Shown here piece by piece: positions 26,631 to 36,015 of a stretch of DNA of 64,000 bases. The notes beneath the pieces were generated by a model. It had not been told where the DNA came from and did not search any database. It saw only the letters and a program-made list of their open reading frames with translations. Within the stretch, counting starts at the first letter, position 1. Each line of letters opens with the position of its first letter. The position numbers were made by a program, and so were the translations under genes. This DNA comes from Paraburkholderia antibiotica (GTDB lineage: Bacteria; Pseudomonadota; Gammaproteobacteria; Burkholderiales; Burkholderiaceae), in the NCBI RefSeq assembly GCF_012927125.1, contig NZ_JABBFZ010000003.1:310001-374000 (forward strand), read 5' to 3'.

Positions 26631-27686
26631 TCAGGCAGGGCTCTCGCCGGTGATGAGTTCGAGGAAGGTTCTGGCCGGTGCGGCAAGGCCGAACCGTTCG
26701 TGCGTGTCGGCATGCGCGGCGGCTCGCAATGCATTACGCAGTTGCTGGTCCTGGTACAGCCGTTCCATCGCGCCGGCCCATTCTTCCGCCGCGTTATTGA
26801 CCAGCAGGCCGGTCTTGCCGTCCGTGACCGCCTCTTCATAGACGGGAGAGCGCGAGTAGATACCCGGAATTCCCAGACTGCCGTAATCGATGTATTTGAT
26901 GCAGGACTTGCAGCTATTGAAGAACAGTTCTTCGGGATCTTCGCGCCCGCCTAGCGGCACGATCGAGAACATATAACCCGCGTCGCGGATCGCGGCTTTG
27001 TACGCGGAGTTTTCCATGAAGCCCTTCGACACCAGGCGAGGAATACGCGACATCTCTGGAAAGCCGTCGCCCCAGAATTCGAGCGAAACGTCCGGATGCC
27101 GCTCCAGAAATTCGACGATGACCTTGAAAAACTCTTTTCTGAACTGAACGAGTTTGATGCCGTCGGTATTCGAGAACAGGATCTTCGGCGGTTGCGACTC
27201 GTGCCATGTGGACGGCGCCGAGGGCAGCGACTGATGATCGAAACCGTTCGGAATCACCACCACCGACGCCCTGATACGCCGCAGCTTGTTTTGCAGCGTC
27301 TCATTGGAGACGGTCGCAATCGACGCCTGGCGGATCAGCCAGGTGATGTTCGCCAGCAGGTCGTCGTTCAGATCCGTCACGCTGTACATCGGTAAATCGA
27401 TGATCCAGTCGTCCATGTCGTAGATCGTGCGCAGGCCCAGGTCGTTGGCCATCCGCATCACGTCGGTCGCACGATTCGAACTGTGCTTGTTGAACAGCAC
27501 CGCATCGAAACGCCGCAACTGTCCGACGGTGACTTCGTCTTCGACAATTTCTTCCCACTCGAGCATCCCGTTGTGCGCCATATAGCCCAGCAGCGGGCCA
27601 AAGCGGGCCGCGATCGAACGCGACATCAGTCTGTCGTGAGAGAGCGAGATTCGCTGTACAACCAGTAGGCGGGGAATCTTCGGCAT
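26631..27686 (-). CDS. Glycosyltransferase, GT-B fold
   Basis: 351-residue GT-B-like glycosyltransferase. Seen: MPKIPRLLVVQRISLSHDRL, YDMDDWIIDLP, VIPNGFDHQSLP, and the C-terminal donor half with SIVPLGGREDPEELFFNS and YGSLGIPGIYSRSP. The open frame continues to 27731, but the ATG at 27686, one base after the stop of the preceding gene, gives the natural start. It forms a probable operon with the genes on both sides. Donor and acceptor unknown. Confidence 0.83.
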   Translation of the reverse strand: MPKIPRLLVVQRISLSHDRLMSRSIAARFGPLLGYMAHNGMLEWEEIVEDEVTVGQLRRFDAVLFNKHSSNRATDVMRMANDLGLRTIYDMDDWIIDLPMYSVTDLNDDLLANITWLIRQASIATVSNETLQNKLRRIRASVVVIPNGFDHQSLPSAPSTWHESQPPKILFSNTDGIKLVQFRKEFFKVIVEFLERHPDVSLEFWGDGFPEMSRIPRLVSKGFMENSAYKAAIRDAGYMFSIVPLGGREDPEELFFNSCKSCIKYIDYGSLGIPGIYSRSPVYEEAVTDGKTGLLVNNAAEEWAGAMERLYQDQQLRNALRAAAHADTHERFGLAAPARTFLELITGESPA

Positions 27687-27687
27687 T

Positions 27688-28671
27688 TCAGATACTTTCT
27701 TGTGCAAGCATTTCGGCGATCTGCGGGCCAATCGTCGATGCAGAATGACGTGCCATTACACGGGCATACGTTGCTGCGACTTTCTCATCGCGGTTGCTGT
27801 CACCGATTGCGCTGGTGATCGCGGACGCAATCGCGCTCGCCGAATTCGCTTCGGTGTACCACACGTCGTCGGCGAAATGTTCGCGTTGCCAGGGGCCATC
27901 GGTCATCACCAGGGGCTTCTGCATGATCGCGCCTTCGAGGCTCGATCGTCCGGGTGGATCGATGCTCGGCTCCACCATCACGCGGCAATTGGCGATGATC
28001 GAGCGAAGCAGGGCGCTGCAAGGCTGAATGAACGGCAGGAAGCTTATGCCGGGATGGGCCTCGGCCACGCATTGGCGATAGTACGCGTCGTCGCGCGTGC
28101 CGCCGACGAACAGGCCGTCCAGCCCGATTTCGTTCAGCGCGCGGATCGTCTGCAACTGATTCTTGATCGGTTCGACGAGCCCGAGGCAGAGCGCGAAGTC
28201 CGTGCTGTTCGACACAGTCGACATCAGATCCAGGTCGGGCTGAGCGAGGAAGCGGTTCGACACGCAGGTCGGCAATATCACCACCTTGTCCGTCGGCACC
28301 TGAACGTACTGCGTGAAATTATCGAATTCGGCTTGCGATTTGAAGAGCAGCTTGTGCGCGGTGCCGATGATGCCCTGGATGCGCTCGACTTCGCTGTTCG
28401 GAATGGGCTCGAGCCACCACACGTTCGGCCACAGAAAGATGCGCTTGTTTCTGTTCGCTGCCTCTCGCAGAATCGCGTGGCCGTCGGCATGCACCGAAAA
28501 ATGAATAACGCCGTCGTAAAAGCTGAGCGGCCGGCTGCCGATGCCGTAGATGTCAGTATGGACGCCCGACGCCTTCAGGATTTCCGCAACCTGGACCAGT
28601 TCCGACTCGCCGCCACCGCTGACGGTAAAGGCGGTGCTATAGGTTGTCAGAAGGAATTTAAGGCCGGTCAT
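27688..28671 (-). CDS. Glycosyltransferase, GT-B fold
   Basis: 327-residue GT-B-like protein starting with FLLTTYSTAFTVSGGGESEL, a glycine-rich N-terminal loop typical of GT4 relatives. The donor-site block VEPSIDPPGRSSLEGAIMQ has Asp in place of the first Glu of the EX7E motif. It also has CLGLVEPIKNQLQTIRAL. It ends one base before the start of the next glycosyltransferase. Upstream lies a 118-base gap holding an inverted repeat. Its N-terminus resembles that of the glycosyltransferase at 34752-35723, so the two may be paralogues. Confidence 0.83.
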   Translation of the reverse strand: MTGLKFLLTTYSTAFTVSGGGESELVQVAEILKASGVHTDIYGIGSRPLSFYDGVIHFSVHADGHAILREAANRNKRIFLWPNVWWLEPIPNSEVERIQGIIGTAHKLLFKSQAEFDNFTQYVQVPTDKVVILPTCVSNRFLAQPDLDLMSTVSNSTDFALCLGLVEPIKNQLQTIRALNEIGLDGLFVGGTRDDAYYRQCVAEAHPGISFLPFIQPCSALLRSIIANCRVMVEPSIDPPGRSSLEGAIMQKPLVMTDGPWQREHFADDVWYTEANSASAIASAITSAIGDSNRDEKVAATYARVMARHSASTIGPQIAEMLAQESI

Positions 28672-28708
28672 ACATTTCTCCCTGTGTTTCTCCGAGCCGT
28701 GCTCTGAT

Positions 28709-28742
28709 CGACAGATCCGCTTCGCAAAACAGAAATCTGTCG
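28709..28742. repeat. 8-base inverted repeat between glycosyltransferase genes
   Basis: CGACAGAT (28709-28716) and ATCTGTCG (28735-28742) form a perfect stem with an 18-base loop in the 118-base gap between two minus-strand genes. No T-run follows, so it may be an RNA-processing hairpin or a binding site. Confidence 0.4.
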
Positions 28743-28789
28743 GGCACTGGGCAATCGCGCTAGCGGGTGGCGCAAGATCCGTTGCCCGT

Positions 28790-29845
28790 CTATCCCCGCA
28801 CAGCCTGCTGAAGCACGGTCTCCCAACGCGGCCAGCACGTCAGGTCCAGCAGCGCCCGCGCCCGCTCGAACGCCTTATGCGTCAACGTGCTCCAACCCGC
28901 CGCGTCGTTGCGCAACGCGATGATCTGTGCGGCGATCTGCTCCGGCGTTTGAGCGGTGCCGACCACCAGCCCCGCATCCGCCACCACCTCCGCGGCCGCA
29001 TGACCGTCCCGCACGACCGCGGGAATGCCGCGATGCATGGCTTCCAGCGCGGGGATGCAGAAGCCCTCGTGACGGCTCATCGACAGCAGCATCGACGCCC
29101 GGTCGTAGCTCGACAGCAGGTCCGCGTCGTCGACCATGCCGGTGAAGTCGATCCGCGTCAGTACGCCGAGTTCGCGCGCGCTTTTGAGCAGAAACCGGGT
29201 GTAGTCGTAGTTCGGCATGCTGCCGACGATCGTCATCGTCGCGTCGAGTCCGCCTTCGGCGACTCGCGCGCAGACCTCGATCGCATCTTCGATCCGTTTG
29301 TGCGGCACGACGCGGCCAAGCACCAGCATATTGAAGGTGTCCGGCTCGCGGCGGGCCGCGCCGTTGCCGGCCAGGGTCGACAACGTATCGAACACCGGCG
29401 GAATCACGACGATGCTCGCAACGTCGACGTACGGTGCGAGATCCTGCGCGACGTGCTTCGAGTTCGCGACGATCACGTCGAAGCCGGCCAGTTGCGGCAA
29501 TTGCGCGAGCGCGCGCTCGCACAGTTCGGCCGTGACCGGCTCGAACTCGCGCAGCAGCGCCGGATCGGTGACGCCGTGGTAGTAGCAGATTTTCCGGCAA
29601 GGCAGCGCGAGCAGCCGGTCGAGCAGCGGCGCGACGATCGAATAGCTGACGTACAGCAGATCCTGATCCGTCGCGTCGGCGAACAGCGTTTCGAGCGGCT
29701 GAACCTGCGCTACCGTCGCGTCGAAGTTCTGCGCATAGAGACGCGACTCCCAGCCGCCTTGCGCGGCCATCTCCGCCAGCCCGAGGCAGTGATTGCCGAC
29801 GGCGTCGCCTTCAAAGATGTCCTGTGCACAGATCAGCAGTCTCAT
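28790..29845 (-). CDS. Glycosyltransferase family 4-like
   Basis: 351-residue GT-B glycosyltransferase. Seen: MRLLICAQDIFEGDAVGNHC, KICYYHGVTDPALL, NMLVLGRVVPHKRIEDAI, and the EX7E motif EGFCIPALE within SMSRHEGFCIPALEAM. Composition returns to the high-GC, CG-ended codon use of the left part of the window. It starts 2 bases after the stop of the large repeat-bearing glycosyltransferase, which implies coexpression. Substrate unknown. Confidence 0.87.
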   Translation of the reverse strand: MRLLICAQDIFEGDAVGNHCLGLAEMAAQGGWESRLYAQNFDATVAQVQPLETLFADATDQDLLYVSYSIVAPLLDRLLALPCRKICYYHGVTDPALLREFEPVTAELCERALAQLPQLAGFDVIVANSKHVAQDLAPYVDVASIVVIPPVFDTLSTLAGNGAARREPDTFNMLVLGRVVPHKRIEDAIEVCARVAEGGLDATMTIVGSMPNYDYTRFLLKSARELGVLTRIDFTGMVDDADLLSSYDRASMLLSMSRHEGFCIPALEAMHRGIPAVVRDGHAAAEVVADAGLVVGTAQTPEQIAAQIIALRNDAAGWSTLTHKAFERARALLDLTCWPRWETVLQQAVRG

Positions 29846-29847
29846 CG

Positions 29848-32385
29848 TTAGCTCGTCGTGTTGCGGATTTCATCGAGGCGCTGCGCGTACGCGCGTGCGA
29901 CCGCCGCCATCGAATAATCCCGTTCGATGCGTTCGCGTCCCGCTTGCGCCACCCGCTCGCGCAGCGCCACGTCGCCGAACAGGCGGGCGATCTGGCTGGC
30001 GGCGAGATTTACGTCGGGATCGCACCAGTACTGGCCTTCATGGAACAGGTAGTCGCCCGCGCGCAGCGGCACCAGCTCGCCGTCGACGAGAAACGCCGTC
30101 TGCTCGTCGCAGAAGTCGACGTTGCCCGAGAAGTTGGTCGCGACCACCGGCTGACCCAGTGCCATCGCCTCGGCGATCACACGGCCGAAGCCCTCGCTGC
30201 GATGCAGCGAGATATATGCGTCGCAGCAGGCCATGAAATCGATCGTGTCCTGACGGTTCAGACGTTCGGAGACGATATGGATGCGCGAGTCGGCCGCGGC
30301 CAGCTCGAGCACCTGGCGCCAGGTCGGGTCGTCGTTGCGTACGTTCATCGCCTTGATGACGAGGCCGACGCCGGGCGTTTCCTGCGCAAACGCCTGCTTG
30401 AACGCCTGAATGCCCGCGACCGGGTTCTTGCGCGTGAGCCAGGAGTTGCCGTCGAACATCAGATAGAACAGGAAGTCGTTCTCGGGCAAGCCATAGCGGC
30501 GCCGGTCGATGGCCTGCGGAGTCGGAATCACGACGGCCATCGGCATGTGCCGCACCCGCGTGCGCCCGAGCCGCGCATACACCGCTTCCACGAAACGGCT
30601 TTGCGCCCAGATTTCGTCGACGAACTCATGCGTGCTCCCGAACGCGCTCGGCCAGTGAGGCAGTTCCCACGGCCATGCGCCGATCCGGTACGTGTCCATT
30701 TCGATCAGGCGGCGGCCGCCTTCGAGCGTGAGCCGCACCATTTCGGGCGGCGGCAGGCAGAACAGGCTCACCTGATACTGGAGGTCATCGCGCAGCAGAT
30801 GGTTGACCGAGGTATCGATGCGCGGCGGTCCGCTCATTGGCGCGTTGATCAGCGCGACGTCGGTGTCGCCAAGCTGGAATGCCTGCGCGGCCATCCGCGC
30901 GTCTTCGCCGAGACCGAGTACGCCCTGGGGGAAGCCCACGATGTTCACGCCGAACGGGCGCTGCTGCCGGCTCGGCTGGCGCTTGCGTCTTTCGGCTGAG
31001 GCCCGCTCGCGGATTTCGGTTGGCACGACGCGCAGATGCCGTAGCCCCGGATATTCGAGCCGGCCAGACGTGTACCACCATCCGATCAATGCAAGCGCGC
31101 CCTGTTCGGTGTTGATATCGAACGATGCAGAGAGGTCCGGCCGGCTCTTGCTGAACAGAACCAGCAGCCGAGGCAATGCAAGTGCGCCGGTCGCCTGGTT
31201 TTCCGTTTGCAGCAAATCGTCGACGCTGTCTTGCAGCGTCCAATGCAGGCTCGGATATTCGTGATATCCGCCGCCGAACCACCATTGCATGGCATCGATC
31301 CGGCCGAGGAATGTGTCCAGATCGAAGAGCGCACGCAGGTCCGGCCGACTGCCGATCAGCGATGCCAGAAACTGCGGCGCACGAAAGAGGCCGCGTTTGT
31401 CGCCGTTGTCGAGTTCGTTCAGGCGATCGAAGATTTTCGCGGTCGACCAGTCGAGCCGTCGATACTCGCGCTTGCCGTGGCTATCCCACCACAGCAGCAG
31501 CCTGAAGCGGCCGCTGAAGCTGTTCAGGTCGAAACTGCCGCGCAGGTCCGGCCGGCTGTCGACAAGCGGTTTGATGAAGCGCGGCATGTCGATCAACATG
31601 CCGCTCTCGTCATCTTCGATTTCGTTGAGCTGAAGGATCGTGGACGCGGTTTGCCAGACGAGCCGCGGATACTCGAACTTGCCGTGCTCGTCCCACCAGA
31701 TCAACGCGCCCAGGCGGCCGGTGAACGTCGTCATGTCCATCGCCGCGCTCAGGTCGGGACGGCTGCTGACGAGCAGATCGAGAAATGCCGGAACGTTGAT
31801 CCGCGTGGCGTGTTGCTGTTCGCTGCCCAGTTCGTTGAGACCATCCCACACCGGATTGGGCGACCACGTCAGCCGCGGATATTCGAACTGGCCGTGCGTT
31901 TCCCACCAGCTCAACGCGGCGAGCTGCCCCGAAAACACATTGAGATCGATGTTGGCGCGTAGGTCCGCGCGCGAGTCGACCAGTAGCCGGATGAAGCGCG
32001 GCAGCCGCGCGCGGGTCGGCCCGATGGCCAGATCGTCCTGCAACAGCGCGGCAAACAACGCTTTTTCGTCGAGCATGTCCGGCGCGTTACCGGCCAGCCA
32101 GAAACCGATCGCGCCCGGCACCAGGGCGATCAACGCCGGCGCATCGAATTTGCGCAGATAAGCGACGTCCTGAGCACCGAGTACCCATTCGAAGTCAGGG
32201 TAGTCCCGCTCACCATAGGCCTTCCACCAGAAATACAGCGTGATCCGGCCTTCAACGGTTTGATGCTCGAACGGTGCGAGGTCCGAGCGGAACTTCAGCA
32301 GAAAGTAAATTGCGTTCGGCAACGCAAAGGGGACATTGGGTGACGGGTGTCGGCATTCCGCCGCCCATTCTTTAGTCTGGGGCAT
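29848..32385 (-). CDS. Glycosyltransferase with six N-terminal ~70-residue WW-G-EYP repeats
   Basis: 845-residue protein. Residues ~475-845 are a GT-B glycosyltransferase, with GVNIVGFPQGVLGLGEDAR, MFDGNSWLTRKNP and the EX7E motif EGFGRVIAE in SLHRSEGFGRVIAEAM. Residues 20-450 hold six copies of an unfamiliar unit, at about 20-68, 127-174, 196-244, 266-313, 335-382 and 402-450. Each reads roughly SRPDL, F-x-G-R, WW, HG, EYP-x-L-x-W. Spacing is close to 70 residues except for one longer first interval (~105). No membrane segment or signal peptide is seen. The repeats may bind glycan or mediate assembly of the transferase complex; this is inference. Confidence 0.85.
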   Translation of the reverse strand: MPQTKEWAAECRHPSPNVPFALPNAIYFLLKFRSDLAPFEHQTVEGRITLYFWWKAYGERDYPDFEWVLGAQDVAYLRKFDAPALIALVPGAIGFWLAGNAPDMLDEKALFAALLQDDLAIGPTRARLPRFIRLLVDSRADLRANIDLNVFSGQLAALSWWETHGQFEYPRLTWSPNPVWDGLNELGSEQQHATRINVPAFLDLLVSSRPDLSAAMDMTTFTGRLGALIWWDEHGKFEYPRLVWQTASTILQLNEIEDDESGMLIDMPRFIKPLVDSRPDLRGSFDLNSFSGRFRLLLWWDSHGKREYRRLDWSTAKIFDRLNELDNGDKRGLFRAPQFLASLIGSRPDLRALFDLDTFLGRIDAMQWWFGGGYHEYPSLHWTLQDSVDDLLQTENQATGALALPRLLVLFSKSRPDLSASFDINTEQGALALIGWWYTSGRLEYPGLRHLRVVPTEIRERASAERRKRQPSRQQRPFGVNIVGFPQGVLGLGEDARMAAQAFQLGDTDVALINAPMSGPPRIDTSVNHLLRDDLQYQVSLFCLPPPEMVRLTLEGGRRLIEMDTYRIGAWPWELPHWPSAFGSTHEFVDEIWAQSRFVEAVYARLGRTRVRHMPMAVVIPTPQAIDRRRYGLPENDFLFYLMFDGNSWLTRKNPVAGIQAFKQAFAQETPGVGLVIKAMNVRNDDPTWRQVLELAAADSRIHIVSERLNRQDTIDFMACCDAYISLHRSEGFGRVIAEAMALGQPVVATNFSGNVDFCDEQTAFLVDGELVPLRAGDYLFHEGQYWCDPDVNLAASQIARLFGDVALRERVAQAGRERIERDYSMAAVARAYAQRLDEIRNTTS
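31036..32328 (-). repeat. Six-copy protein-coding repeat region in the 845-residue glycosyltransferase
   Basis: Encodes residues 20-450 of the product. Copies 2-6 share (P)xF(I/L)xxL(V/I)xSRPDL, then F-x-GR, then WW, G, EYP, L and W. The first copy is more diverged (FRSDL, FWW, RDYPDFEW). The DNA copies have clearly diverged, so the array is old rather than a recent slippage product. Confidence 0.8.
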
Positions 32386-32389
32386 GGTT

Positions 32390-34546
32390 TTATTTAAATT
32401 TCGGAAGACGAGGGCTCATCGTCATCACGAATTCGGTCGAGTCGATGGACAGATTCGGCGAATAGAACGGATCGTTCCACAGCGCGTCGCCCCAACGTTT
32501 CTTGACGTAATCGATTTCTTCGACGAAGCGCGCCATCTTCTCGGGGGTATCTTCGTAACCACGAGACGCGGATTCGTGATGGTACAACTCCGCGAATGGC
32601 GTCCACACATTGCGGTAGCCGGCTTCGCGCACGCGCAGGCAGAAGTCGACGTCGTTGAAGGCGATGACGAGGTCTTCGTCGAGGCCATTCACTTCACGGA
32701 AAATGCTCGTGCGGATCACGAGGCAGGCTGCCGTCACTGCGCTCACGGCATTGCGCAGCACCGCGCGGGAGAAATAGCCTGGCGCATTGCGCGGCAGGTA
32801 TTTGTGCCCGTGGCCGGCGAGGCCGCCCATGCCGAGAAACACGCCGGCATGCTGGACGGTGTCGTCGGGGTAGAGCAGTTTCGCGCCGACCGCGCCGACG
32901 TTGTCCTGCAAGGCAATCGACACGAGCTCGCTCAGCCACTCGGGGGTAATCACCTCGATGTCGTTGTTCAGCAGACAGACAAGTTCACACTGACTTGCCA
33001 TGGCCACGCGGTTGTTCAGTGCCGAATAATTGAACGGCGAGTCGTCGCGGACCACGCGGATGCGCGCGTCGTTCTCGTAGCTTTTGAAAAGCTCGAAAGT
33101 TTCCGGCTTTTGCGAGCCGTTGTCGATGATCGTGATCAGGTAATTGCCGTACGTGGTGCGCTCACGGATGGAGTCGACGCACTGCTTGACGAGATCGGCG
33201 CCGTCGCGAGTCGGGATAATGATTTCGACGCTCGGTTCCTGCTTCGGCAGCGAGTAGATGATGCGCTGGTACATCACGGCGTCGTCTGCTGCCTGCACCT
33301 TCGCGGCGATGTTGCTGCGCTTCAGATGCTCGTCGATCGCGCGAGTCGCGGCAATGACCGCGTACGGTTTCGCGTCGGCGCTGGATGCCGTGCTCTCCGG
33401 CAACACACGCCAGTGATAGAGCACGCGCGGAATATGGTGGATGGCTTGCGGACCGGCCGCCTCCAGCACCCGCAGCGCGAGATCGTAGTCCTGCGAACCT
33501 TCGAGTCCTTCGCGAAAGCCGCCGATCTCCCGCAGCACCGACGTCCTGTACACGCCGAAGTGCGAGATCATGTTCTGGCTGAGGAACAGGTCGTAGTTGA
33601 AATCGCACTTGAAGTACGCGTCGTAGCGCTTGCCTTCGACCGTGATCTTGTCTTCGTCGCTATAGATCAGCGCGGCCTGCGGATGGTGCTGGATCAGCTC
33701 GGCCACGTAGTACAGCGCGAGCGGATGCAATTCGTCGTCGTGATCGAGCAGGCCGGTGAATTCGCCGGACACCAGATCGAGTGCGCTATTGGTCGCCGCG
33801 CTGATGTGGCCGTTGGTCGGACGATAGACGACCTTGATGCGCGGATCGCGCGCCGCGTATTCGTCGAGAATTTCCTTCACGTGGGGCTGCGTGGACTTGT
33901 CGTCGGCGATGCAGAATTCCCAGTTCGTGTACACCTGCGCGATGACCGAGTCGAGCGCCTTGCGCAGATATTCGGCCGGCGAGTTGTAAGTCGGCATCAC
34001 GAGGCTGATCAGCGGCTGATGCTGCCACTCGCGGGCGGCTTCGGCGAGACTCGGATAGCGTTCCGGCGAGACCTCGTTGATGGCGATCCAGTTCTCGTAG
34101 GTGGCGGCCAGCGGCGTGCCGGGCGCCGCGACCGCGTCGGCCTGCGCAAGCGCGGCTTCGTCCGCTTCGCCGAACGGCAACGACGCTTCGTCGACGCTCA
34201 GCTCGAAGTCCTTCAACGAGAACGGCCCCGGAAACGCGAGCGGGTCGAAGCGTACCGCGCGCAGCGTCCACGGGAACGATATTGTCTGATCGACCTTGCC
34301 GTCGGCGTCCACGCGCAGCCACGTCGCGCCTTGCTCCGACATGCCGTCGCCCTTGTCGACATACAGCAGGCAAGGCGTTTTCGGCACCTTACCCGTGACG
34401 AGCGAAAACGACAGGTGCACGGTGCGTCCGCGCATGAGCTCCCAATTCACGATGCCGAATTGTGGATCGTTTGTCGTCGCATTCCATTGGTATTCGGAAC
34501 CCGAAAGTGCTTCAACGTTATTGAGTGGTTGCAGTTCAAGTTTCAT
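32390..34546 (-). CDS. Tandem GT2 glycosyltransferase with N-terminal domain
   Basis: 718-residue cytosolic protein with two GT-A glycosyltransferase domains, so it may add two sugars or alternate linkages. Residues 1-~145 form a beta-rich N-terminal domain. The first GT2 domain (~178-400) has MPTYNSPAEYLRKAL, LLDHDDE at 267-273 and SDEDK at 296-300. The second (~438-690) has IIIPTRDG, LLNNDIE at 525-531, LNND-type metal residues, and FAELYHHESASRG. It starts the lower part of the minus operon, 4 bases before the 845-residue gene. Polymerising or chain-extending activity is likely; sugars unknown. Confidence 0.88.
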   Translation of the reverse strand: MKLELQPLNNVEALSGSEYQWNATTNDPQFGIVNWELMRGRTVHLSFSLVTGKVPKTPCLLYVDKGDGMSEQGATWLRVDADGKVDQTISFPWTLRAVRFDPLAFPGPFSLKDFELSVDEASLPFGEADEAALAQADAVAAPGTPLAATYENWIAINEVSPERYPSLAEAAREWQHQPLISLVMPTYNSPAEYLRKALDSVIAQVYTNWEFCIADDKSTQPHVKEILDEYAARDPRIKVVYRPTNGHISAATNSALDLVSGEFTGLLDHDDELHPLALYYVAELIQHHPQAALIYSDEDKITVEGKRYDAYFKCDFNYDLFLSQNMISHFGVYRTSVLREIGGFREGLEGSQDYDLALRVLEAAGPQAIHHIPRVLYHWRVLPESTASSADAKPYAVIAATRAIDEHLKRSNIAAKVQAADDAVMYQRIIYSLPKQEPSVEIIIPTRDGADLVKQCVDSIRERTTYGNYLITIIDNGSQKPETFELFKSYENDARIRVVRDDSPFNYSALNNRVAMASQCELVCLLNNDIEVITPEWLSELVSIALQDNVGAVGAKLLYPDDTVQHAGVFLGMGGLAGHGHKYLPRNAPGYFSRAVLRNAVSAVTAACLVIRTSIFREVNGLDEDLVIAFNDVDFCLRVREAGYRNVWTPFAELYHHESASRGYEDTPEKMARFVEEIDYVKKRWGDALWNDPFYSPNLSIDSTEFVMTMSPRLPKFK

Positions 34547-34751
34547 GTTGAATGTGGGCTCTGGCTATTTATCTAGGAAAAACGACATTGACGAAACGTG
34601 GACTGGACGTTGCGCGGCAATGCCGAACGGCACGGGGTGATGTCTGCTGACGCCTACTCCTCGCCGGTTACTGCGCTTGATGAATCAGTGCTCGTTCGGG
34701 CGGTTCAGATCCGCTCGGGTACCACGTACTTCGGTGAGCGAAGCACGCAAT

Positions 34752-35723
34752 TCATTTGCTCGACAGCGACGCATAAATCTCTTTCAGCGGAGACAGCACG
34801 GCTTGCCAGCGCAGATCGCGTTCGCGCGCGGAGGCGGTGCGCTCGAGTGCCAGCGCGTCGCGAATCGACTGCGTGATGCTACCGGTGTCGTCGGGGTCGA
34901 GATAGGCAACCTTGTCCGAGAAGTACTCCTGCGTGGAGCCCACCCGCGTGACCGCGATCCGCGCGCCGGCCGCGTACGCTTCGAGCGCGGCGAGGCCGGG
35001 CGTTTCGAGCGTGCTCGGCAAACAGAATGCGTCGCACGCGGCATAGGCCGAGCGCAGCAGCGGTGAGTCGTGCGGCAGCGGGCCCAGATAGACGACCTGG
35101 TCGCCGCCTGTTTCGAGGCAGGTGCGTGCATAGGCGGGGTCGCGCTGATGGCCGATCAGCACGACCTTCAGGTCCGGCAGCGCTTTCATGGCCTGCATCA
35201 GCGCAAGCTGATTCTTGCGCGGCTCGATGTTGCCGACGTTGAGCACGAACGGCCCGCGAATATCGAAGTGTTCGCGAAAGAGCGTAGCCGGCACCGGCTC
35301 GTAAAACGCTTCCTCGACGCCGTTATAGACAGTTACAAATTTTGCACGTGGCAAGCCAAATACTTGCGCAAGCGTGTCGCATTCGATGTCCGAATTCGCC
35401 ACCACACGATCGGCAAGCGAGAACTGATGACGGATTTCGTCGATGGGATAGAGGTGCTTCGTCGCCTCCGTGACCCACAGGCTGGACGAGACGACGAGTG
35501 GCAGGCCGAGTTGCCTGACGAAGTTGCAGAAGTGCACCGAGCCGCCCACGCACGAGAAGAAGTGCACGACGTCGTGTTCGAGAAAGCGCGGATTCCACAG
35601 GTCGAACAGATCGACCTCGATGCCGTGCGCAGGCAGATGTTTGCGATACGCGAGTAGCTGTATCTCCCCACCGCCGGGCGTATGGAACGCCATGGGATAC
35701 GTTGCGAACAGCACTTTCATCAT
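34752..35723 (-). CDS. Glycosyltransferase family 4-like
   Basis: 323-residue GT-B glycosyltransferase: VLFATYPMAFHTPGGGEIQL at the N-terminus, VNVGNIEPRKNQLALMQAM-type donor domain, and ETPGLAALE as the EX7E motif. Two adjacent ATG codons (35723 and 35720) are possible starts. A 205-base gap separates it from the tandem GT2 gene. It is the first gene of the long minus-strand block and is divergent from the epimerase at 36016. Substrate unknown. Confidence 0.86.
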   Translation of the reverse strand: MMKVLFATYPMAFHTPGGGEIQLLAYRKHLPAHGIEVDLFDLWNPRFLEHDVVHFFSCVGGSVHFCNFVRQLGLPLVVSSSLWVTEATKHLYPIDEIRHQFSLADRVVANSDIECDTLAQVFGLPRAKFVTVYNGVEEAFYEPVPATLFREHFDIRGPFVLNVGNIEPRKNQLALMQAMKALPDLKVVLIGHQRDPAYARTCLETGGDQVVYLGPLPHDSPLLRSAYAACDAFCLPSTLETPGLAALEAYAAGARIAVTRVGSTQEYFSDKVAYLDPDDTGSITQSIRDALALERTASARERDLRWQAVLSPLKEIYASLSSK

Positions 35724-35777
35724 AGATGGCAGCTTATATCTTCGAACCTTCTCAACTCTCTGACTGCGCGGTCGCGC

Positions 35778-35804
35778 TTGCCATGAGGATTACCCGCTTA
35801 CAAT
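35778..35804 (+). promoter_or_regulatory. Candidate promoter for the epimerase operon
   Basis: TTGCCA (35778-35783) and TACAAT (35799-35804), each one mismatch from the sigma-70 consensus, separated by 15 bases, which is short. It lies in the divergent gap and points toward the epimerase at 36016, leaving a leader of about 200 bases. Confidence 0.35.
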
Positions 35805-36015
35805 ATGCGGCCTGAACTCATCGCGGCTCGCCGCCCTCGACTCTACAGATGCCGTATTGTACCGTGCTTCGTCTGCCGTTCCGCTGCCGTGTCGACCCTT
35901 GCCGCCGCTATACGGGCGACGGATTCGCGTTCGCCGGACCGGCGCGCGACAGGGGCGGGCGCTTGCCGATTCCGATGTCTGGATCGCCGTCGCAATCATC
36001 GCGGCAGGCAGGGAC

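Noticed and set aside
32336-34576. 746-codon plus-strand open frame opposite the tandem GT2 gene
   Set aside because: The minus strand has clear GT2 motifs; the plus-strand product is a low-complexity shadow.
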